Source: Erythrobacter sp.
GTDB taxonomy: Bacteria > Pseudomonadota > Alphaproteobacteria > Sphingomonadales > Sphingomonadaceae
Reading direction: 5' to 3'
NCBI GenBank assembly: GCA_002695185.1
Contig: NZOF01000026.1
Span: 1 to 31,518 of the forward strand
Length of the DNA: 31,518 nt
Position 1 is the stretch's first letter. Each line of letters opens with the position of its first letter. Under the pieces are notes generated by a model that saw nothing but the letters and a program-made list of their open reading frames with translations, had not been told where the DNA came from and did no database searches. Below, one piece after another: positions 26,912 through 31,518 of this stretch. A program made the position numbers and the translations under genes.

Positions 26912-28882
26912 TTACCGCATCACGCCCGGCCGCAGCATCCACTCGCGGCCGGAGCCGCACAGCATCGTGCGCAGCGTGTCGAACAGCTTCGCGTCCTGAT
27001 CGTCGAGCGCCCTGCGCAAAGCAACAACCGCAGTCCGCGTATTGACGGGGCGGCTCATCCAGTCGGGCACTTTGGCGAATTTGTCGACGATATCGAGGCC
27101 GACCGGGAATGCATAACGCGGCAGCAGCAGCGCGCAGTGGAAGATCAGATTGGCGGTTTCGGTAAATCGCGCGCGATCACGCGGGAACATCTCGACCCGG
27201 ACCGGCGCCGTCCAGGGCGTTGCCTGCAGATAGGAGACGAGCGGCTGCGGATACTGCCCGATCTTGTCGTGCCATGCCTTCGGTGCGCGGCGCAATTCAT
27301 TGCGGTCGATGCTGACGGGATCCAGGGCTTCGCCGGGCTCCAGCACGCAGCGGAACAGCAGCGGGTCCGTGATCCGCTGGCCTTCGAACTCATCGTCGTC
27401 CGACGGGTCTACTGCATTTCTGAACCACTGCTTCCATTCCTGCGGCGGCATCGGCAGCAGGTCGCGCAGACGATGATCGTCGAGACTGTCGAGAACCGCG
27501 CGGATCACGGACGTCGTCGAGCTCTCGCGTTCGACTACGCCGCAGACGATTGCCTGGCTTTGCTGCAGCAACTCGAGCTGGCGCAGATATACGCTCACGA
27601 AATTGGCGTCGCGCCCGGTTCGCTGGGATTCGCCAAGCGGCAGCAGTTCGGTTAGCGCACCTGACGAAAAGTCGGGAAATTTGTGGCGGACCTGCTCGTC
27701 GCGCATGACGTCCGTATATCGCGAGACCGGATTGACCAGAGCACCATGGACCATCACCCAGCCGAGATCGGGCCGCTCGCTCACTAGTCGCACAGCGCCC
27801 GCCGCCTCGATCGAGATCCGGGCCGCATCGCGCAGTGCGCCGATATCCGGAAAGCTGTCGCGGAAGACGCCAGCCTGCTCTGTCGCGTAGAGCTCGTCGA
27901 TCAGATACTTGAGCATACGGAAGGATTCGCGCGCTGGTGTGGTGTCACCGGGCGTCACGACATAGCCGCCGACCCTCGCGGCGATCGGCGCGGAGCCCAG
28001 CATCGAAAGGTTGGCGAGACCCCCGTCCACGAACCCGACCGGCTTGCCGCGCACAGCCTGCCAAGTCGCGGGATGGTCCCGGGTAAGCCTGACGATGCCG
28101 CCGGTCTCAAGAAGCACCGTGCGCAATCCGGCCGCTAGCTGCTGCACCGTATCCATGAAGCGCAACTGTGCGGGCGCCGAGAGATCGGCGGAGACCTGTA
28201 GCATCCGCTCAAGGATATGAGGTGTCCGGAGTTTCTCTTCCATCGTGCGCGGTGACTGGGCGCCGGCGTCGTCGCGGGGCATCGGCGGCACGGACTTCGC
28301 GCGAGGACGCAACGCCGATGCGGGCGGACGCGGTGCGGGCTCGGGCGCGTCGTTGCCTGCGTCGCGTGCCTGTGGGAGCGCGGCTGGCGGGCAGTAGCGG
28401 GACAGTCCGGCGAAGGCATCGCTGCCTTCGTCGAACATCGCCGTGCTGCGATTGAGATGGCGCTCGACAATCGCAGCGATGCCAGCATGGACGACCCGGT
28501 CGCTGTTGCGCGAATAGAAGGCGATAGTCACGGGCTTCGAACCGTCATTGTGCCGGGGTGAGCGGATCAGCGCAAAGTCGCGGGCGTCCAGCTGGCCGAA
28601 CTCCGCGCCTTCGATCTTGCTGCCACCGAGTCGCCAGTTCTTGTGCACTTTGCTGAGAAGTCGGGGACCCTCAACGCGGATATCTCCGAACAGGCATGTG
28701 CACTGCAGTGTTGCGCCGCCGGCCTGGAAGCCGGCGTCATCCAGCAGGGCCTGCGCGACAGGCGCATTGATGTTGATAGCACGCTGCTTGCTGCGCGCGT
28801 CGCCCCGATGCGCGGCGAACAGGCCCAGGTCCGACCCTGCCAGGGACCGGACGACAATGATCTCCGTGTCCCCGCCGCTCAC
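26912..28882 (-). CDS. NurA-like nuclease with an unassigned N-terminal domain
   Basis: This is a 656-residue protein beginning at GTG 28882, overlapping the methyltransferase stop (GTGA). The C-terminal part (about 215-656) looks like NurA: GFVDGGLANLSMLGSAPIA (283-301), with D286 the candidate metal-binding Asp, then an RVGGYVV strand. NurA is a Mn-dependent nuclease that works with HerA, encoded directly downstream. The N-terminal ~165 residues (SDLGLF, SKQRAININAP, VHKNWRLGGSKIEG) form a separate domain. This resembles domains in restriction-associated proteins, but I cannot name it. A Pro/Ala-rich linker covers about 165-212. The protein is longer than usual NurA because of this domain. 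The NurA call is moderately secure. Confidence 0.7.
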   Translation of the reverse strand: MSGGDTEIIVVRSLAGSDLGLFAAHRGDARSKQRAININAPVAQALLDDAGFQAGGATLQCTCLFGDIRVEGPRLLSKVHKNWRLGGSKIEGAEFGQLDARDFALIRSPRHNDGSKPVTIAFYSRNSDRVVHAGIAAIVERHLNRSTAMFDEGSDAFAGLSRYCPPAALPQARDAGNDAPEPAPRPPASALRPRAKSVPPMPRDDAGAQSPRTMEEKLRTPHILERMLQVSADLSAPAQLRFMDTVQQLAAGLRTVLLETGGIVRLTRDHPATWQAVRGKPVGFVDGGLANLSMLGSAPIAARVGGYVVTPGDTTPARESFRMLKYLIDELYATEQAGVFRDSFPDIGALRDAARISIEAAGAVRLVSERPDLGWVMVHGALVNPVSRYTDVMRDEQVRHKFPDFSSGALTELLPLGESQRTGRDANFVSVYLRQLELLQQSQAIVCGVVERESSTTSVIRAVLDSLDDHRLRDLLPMPPQEWKQWFRNAVDPSDDDEFEGQRITDPLLFRCVLEPGEALDPVSIDRNELRRAPKAWHDKIGQYPQPLVSYLQATPWTAPVRVEMFPRDRARFTETANLIFHCALLLPRYAFPVGLDIVDKFAKVPDWMSRPVNTRTAVVALRRALDDQDAKLFDTLRTMLCGSGREWMLRPGVMR

Positions 28883-30366
28883 CGCTGACCGCCCGCCAGT
28901 CGGACGGGCGGTTGCATGATGCCCGCGATGATCTGCGCTTGGACGCTGTGGGCGACTGCCTTGGCGAGCAATGGCGGCACGGCGTTACCGATCTGCTTGA
29001 AGGCCGGGTTCATCGTCCCGCTAAAGACGAAGCCATCGGGAAATGACTGCAGCCGCGCGGCTTCGCGCACCGAGATTGTGCGTGCTTGCGCGCTGTCATA
29101 GTGGATATGGCTGTATCCGTCCTTGCCGAGGTGCGCGAGCAACGTCCTGGATGGGGCATCGGCTTCCATCTTGCGCCATTTGTTTGGAAACTTGCCGGGG
29201 TCATAGGGCGGCACAATTGACGCGCGCAGCTTCTTCCATGCCGCACTGCCGGTGGCCGGCGCATTACCCTGTGCTTTGAGCTGCTCAAGACGTTCCCGGA
29301 ACATCTCTTCGGCTTTCTTCACGGCCTGGGGATACTGGTCGCCGGGGGACAGTCGTGCGAACAGTTCATAGTCGCGTGGCAGATAGCGGATCACATGATC
29401 CTTGAGGTCCGTTGACCCAGTGAAACCCGGCCAATCGCGCATCATCGCGCCATAAGCCGTGACGCTGGCGGCGGCATAGCTGATGGCCTGATCGAACCGA
29501 CGCGCGCCGCGCCGTAAGGTGCCTTCGCGGAGCTGGGCACGGGCATCGATAGCGGGAAGATCTTCGATTGCTTGGCGCGTCGTGATGGCGGCAGGCAGGT
29601 CAGGGATCGCCACCGGCGGCTCGATATACCAGGGGTTGGGGCGGAACAGCTGCATCCCGTTCAGCAGCTTCAGCGCCACTGAGCGCGCGCCCTCATAGCC
29701 GGGCGGCAGGTCAATCCAGTGGCTGGGCTCGGGAAAGCCGATGTCCGTGGTGAGGCTATTGTGGATGGCGATCAAAAACATCCGCTCGCGCATCTGTGGC
29801 ACGCCATAGAAGGCCGCGTTGAGCAGCGTGTAGCGGCAGTTATAGCCCTTACCCGTCAGCACTTCGGCAATCTCGTCAGCGAGATTGTGGCCGGCATGGT
29901 TGAGCATGTCGGGTACATTCTCGATAACCACTGCGAGCGGCATGCAGTCAGCTACGTACTGCATATATTCGATATAGAGACGCGCGCGGGGATCATGTCG
30001 GAACGCCTCGGGATGCTCGGCCACTTCACGCAGCTTAGACCGGCCCACCCGCGCGAACGCCTGACATGGCGGCCCACCGATCAGGATGTCGAAAGCGAGT
30101 GATGCGTCGCCGAGCCCGAGACTCGCCGTCAGTGCCGATGCGGGTGTGGTGGTAATGTCGCGCGCGATGCTGTGCCGCGCGTCACCCGGATGGAAATTGG
30201 CGCCGTGGGACCGCGCGGCATCGGCATCGAACTCGACGGCGGCGGTTATTTCGCAGCCAGCCGCCTGGAAGCCGAGCGAGAATCCACCACATCCTGCGAA
30301 CAGATCCAGCACGCGAAGAGGTCGTCCGGATCGCAGGCGCGCAATCTTACGCTCAACCGCGGTCAC
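28879..30366 (-). CDS. dcm: DNA (cytosine-5-)-methyltransferase
   Basis: This 495-residue enzyme should methylate C5 of cytosine within a recognition site I cannot deduce. Motif I is LRVLDLFAGCGGFSLGF (17-33), motif IV GGPPCQAFARVGR (97-109, catalytic C101), motif VI ENVPDM (149-154), motif VIII QMRERMFLIA, and motif X QIGNAVPPLLAKAVA near the end. A target-recognition region lies between about 240 and 400. I chose GTG 30366, which overlaps the stop of the RHH gene (GTGA), over an upstream ATG at 30453 that would run inside the RHH gene. First enzyme of operon A; the NurA-like gene overlaps its stop. Confidence 0.93.
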   Translation of the reverse strand: MTAVERKIARLRSGRPLRVLDLFAGCGGFSLGFQAAGCEITAAVEFDADAARSHGANFHPGDARHSIARDITTTPASALTASLGLGDASLAFDILIGGPPCQAFARVGRSKLREVAEHPEAFRHDPRARLYIEYMQYVADCMPLAVVIENVPDMLNHAGHNLADEIAEVLTGKGYNCRYTLLNAAFYGVPQMRERMFLIAIHNSLTTDIGFPEPSHWIDLPPGYEGARSVALKLLNGMQLFRPNPWYIEPPVAIPDLPAAITTRQAIEDLPAIDARAQLREGTLRRGARRFDQAISYAAASVTAYGAMMRDWPGFTGSTDLKDHVIRYLPRDYELFARLSPGDQYPQAVKKAEEMFRERLEQLKAQGNAPATGSAAWKKLRASIVPPYDPGKFPNKWRKMEADAPSRTLLAHLGKDGYSHIHYDSAQARTISVREAARLQSFPDGFVFSGTMNPAFKQIGNAVPPLLAKAVAHSVQAQIIAGIMQPPVRLAGGQR

Positions 30367-30548
30367 CGGCCGCTCCGTCGCGCTGCCAAGGGTAGCTCCC
30401 TCTGGCCAACGCCATCCGACAGATATTGCAGAACCGCCTGACGAATGACCCACGCCGTCGATACGTCATTCGCTTCCGCCAGTGCCTGAATCTCCGCGTA
30501 TGATCGCTCTGGAAGCGTAACAGATGTTCGAATCGATCTGCGGGCCAT
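30363..30548 (-). CDS. Ribbon-helix-helix (CopG/Arc type) regulator of operon A
   Basis: This is a 61-residue protein. RRSIRTSVTLPERSYAEIQ gives the DNA-contacting strand and first helix, and VSTAWVIRQAVLQYLSDG the second helix, of an RHH dimer. Its ATG has GGTGAGG upstream and its stop overlaps the methyltransferase GTG (GTGA), so the two are translationally coupled. A 29-bp palindrome lies 9 to 37 bases upstream of the start over a candidate promoter, which suggests it represses its own operon, much as controller proteins do in restriction-modification loci. Fold call secure; regulation inferred. Confidence 0.85.
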   Translation of the reverse strand: MARRSIRTSVTLPERSYAEIQALAEANDVSTAWVIRQAVLQYLSDGVGQRELPLAARRSGR

Positions 30549-30556
30549 GCCTCACC

Positions 30557-30585
30557 ATGATGTAAAGTGCACCACTTTGTATCAT
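30557..30585. promoter_or_regulatory. 29-bp palindromic operator upstream of the RHH-methyltransferase operon
   Basis: Half-sites ATGAT-GT-AAAGTG (30557-30569) and CACTTT-GT-ATCAT (30573-30585) flank a 3-base centre. Eleven of 13 positions are complementary; only the GT spacer pairs fail. RHH repressors bind such symmetric sites as tetramers. It sits 9 bases before the RHH start codon and overlaps the candidate -10 box. Confidence 0.8.
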
Positions 30586-30604
30586 CAGGATGAGATCTGG
30601 TGAA
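30576..30604 (-). promoter_or_regulatory. Candidate sigma-70-type promoter of operon A
   Basis: On the minus strand, TTCACC (30604-30599) and TACAAA (30581-30576) are 17 bases apart, each 4 of 6 with consensus. The -10 element lies within the palindromic operator, so a bound repressor would block polymerase. Assigned from sequence and spacing only. Confidence 0.5.
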
Positions 30605-31122
30605 GCTGCGTTATGAGGTCATTTTGCAATCCTGAGGAAGCCGACCGGCACCGCACAAGCGGTGAATTGCGCCGGCGGAGCCGATGGCAGCTTTGCGCTA
30701 TCTCACGCCGGGAGCTCGCCTTTTGGCAGTGGCCTAATCTCCGTCGGTCGACGAGAGCAGCCACGCAAACGCTGAACGTCGGCGTTTGACGGAACCTGCC
30801 GTTCGACCTGTCGCCGGAGAACGGCAGGAAGGTCCCAAGGCCGGCCGTTTAGATCAGGAATGCGGCGCGAGGTGAGCGGGCCGTGGCTGGGAAGGCTCTT
30901 GATCTGAAAGCAACTGCATTGGCTTCAAACAAGGCGTATGGTTGGCGACGGCGACGGCGTCCCGTCGATTGCCGCCGCTCTTTCTCCCTCGCTCTGCACC
31001 TAGTTCTGCACCTAGACAGATTCAAGCTCGGCGAGCAGGTCTCCAACAGATCAGGCCAACCCATTGGAAGGGCATGAAAAACGGCTCGTCGTGTTTTTCT
31101 ATAGATTGGTAGACAAACTACT
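30605..31122. other. Gap between operon A promoter and right attachment repeat
   Basis: About 520 bases without a gene I can support on either strand. It contains copy 2 of the hairpin repeat (30767-30838). The last 50 bases before the attachment repeat are AT-rich (31080-31127) with T runs. GGTAGAC (31108-31114) forms an inverted repeat with GTCTACC (31138-31144) across the attachment-site start. Confidence 0.4.
30767..30838 (-). repeat. 72-base hairpin repeat, copy 2 (inverted relative to copy 1)
   Basis: The reverse complement of this segment aligns gap-free with 5689-5760 (51 of 72 identical by hand count). CCTGCCGTTC (30795-30804) and GAACGGCAGG (30819-30828) form a perfect 10-bp stem with a 14-base loop, the same loop length as copy 1. 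It lies in the non-coding gap near the right end of the island, about 285 bases before the right attachment repeat. No run of T's follows, so a simple terminator is unlikely. Confidence 0.6.
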
Positions 31123-31162
31123 TTTTGAGTCCGGCGCGTCTACCAGTTTCACCACACCCGCA
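31123..31162 (+). repeat. Putative attachment-site direct repeat, right copy (tRNA-Leu 5' half)
   Basis: Forty bases matching the anticodon loop to 5' end of tRNA-Leu(CAA) at 18940-18979, with one mismatch (G at 31129). The rest of the tRNA (variable arm, T arm, 3' acceptor) is absent to the left, so this is not a working tRNA gene. It marks the likely right end of the island. Confidence 0.75.
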
Positions 31163-31372
31163 TCGTCACTGCACAGCGGTTGCCACACCTGCTGCCATGA
31201 CCTCGGCGCCGTAGGGTACTTCAGAAGGCTCCCAGCGACGCCGGTCCGCCAGATGGCAAAATCTGCTCTCTGCGTCTAGCCGAAAAAGGACTTGGCGAAG
31301 GGCGATGTGAACAAAAGAGGTCGACATGCCTTGTCCCATGGGTCGGCAACGGCCGGCAACGAGACATGATGG

Positions 31373-31510
31373 TCAGGCCACACCGTGGCCGGGGAAAGGG
31401 TTTGCAGCGAATAGCTGCGCGAGGTGCGCTGCATTGCCGGCCACCATCTGCGCGGTTTTGGCGACAGGCTCGGGGGTCTTGTCGAGATCCTGGAAATCTT
31501 TCGATCCCAT
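31373..31510 (-). CDS. Possible C-terminal end of an unidentified protein at window edge
   Basis: A minus-strand frame from the window edge ends in TGA at 31373-31375. From the internal ATG at 31510 it reads MGSKDFQDLDKTPEPVAKTA and continues to a PFPGHGVA end (45 residues). Codon use is coding-like, and the frame is open beyond the ATG to the edge, so the true start may lie outside. It lies outside the attachment repeats, so it may belong to the host chromosome or another element. I do not recognise it. Confidence 0.4.
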   Translation of the reverse strand: MGSKDFQDLDKTPEPVAKTAQMVAGNAAHLAQLFAANPFPGHGVA

Positions 31511-31518
31511 GGCTTCTC

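Noticed and set aside
30795..30828. 10-bp stem hairpin as a rho-independent terminator
   Set aside because: No T run on either side, it is upstream rather than downstream of operon A, and the stem is shared with the copy at 5701-5730, so a repeat explanation is better.
31108..31144. GGTAGAC/GTCTACC inverted repeat as integrase core-binding arms
   Set aside because: Arms are 23 bases apart, longer than the usual 6-8 base overlap region, and the left arm is not part of the duplicated segment; kept only as a note.
31064..31279. Plus-strand frame encoding ESGASTSFTTPA, similar to one over the tRNA-Leu
   Set aside because: The similarity comes from the duplicated tRNA segment, not from a shared protein.

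Overview
The window is high-GC DNA with alphaproteobacterial character. The conjugation genes match the type found in sphingomonads and rhizobia, but I cannot fix the genus. There are three parts.

Part 1, positions 1 to about 18,760, is the transfer half of an integrative and conjugative element (ICE), nearly all on the + strand. It holds a DUF736 gene, a lytic transglycosylase, a likely oriT gap, a DUF3363/VirD2-type relaxase, the coupling protein TraG, a CopG-type protein, and the full mating-pair block trbB-C-D-E-J-K-L-F-G-I plus DUF2274. Most trb genes overlap by 1 to 4 bases. The block is interrupted between copG and trbB by about 3.3 kb of cargo: a TIR-like protein with a C-terminal beta-rich domain, an NmrA-type oxidoreductase and decayed gene remnants. 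The ICE integrase and maintenance genes are not in the window and probably lie to the left.

Part 2 is a tRNA-Leu(CAA) gene (minus strand, 18,894-18,978). A 40-base segment from its anticodon loop to its 5' end recurs, in the same orientation with one mismatch, at 31,123-31,162. These look like attachment-site repeats.

Part 3, between the repeats, is a 12.2 kb island with every recognisable gene on the minus strand and no visible integrase. It carries two compact operons. Operon A, the promoter-distal genes on the right, is RHH regulator > C5-cytosine methyltransferase > NurA-like nuclease with an extra N-terminal domain > HerA-like ATPase > Vsr endonuclease > small DUF6998-like protein. Its joints are overlaps or gaps of at most 16 bases, and a 29-bp palindromic operator overlaps a candidate promoter. 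This looks like a methylation-linked defence system in which HerA-NurA replaces a classical restriction enzyme and Vsr repairs 5mC deamination damage. Operon B is HEPN-like protein > HsdR-N-like PD-(D/E)XK nuclease > P-loop NTPase > DUF4238 protein. The nuclease and NTPase lie in the same frame, separated by one TAG. I cannot match either operon as a whole to a named defence system.

Beyond the right repeat there is about 350 bases, ending in a possible partial minus-strand gene. The most unexpected non-coding signal is a 72-base gap-free repeat with a conserved hairpin. One copy sits at the left edge of the ICE cargo (5,689-5,760) and one, inverted, near the right end of the island (30,767-30,838).
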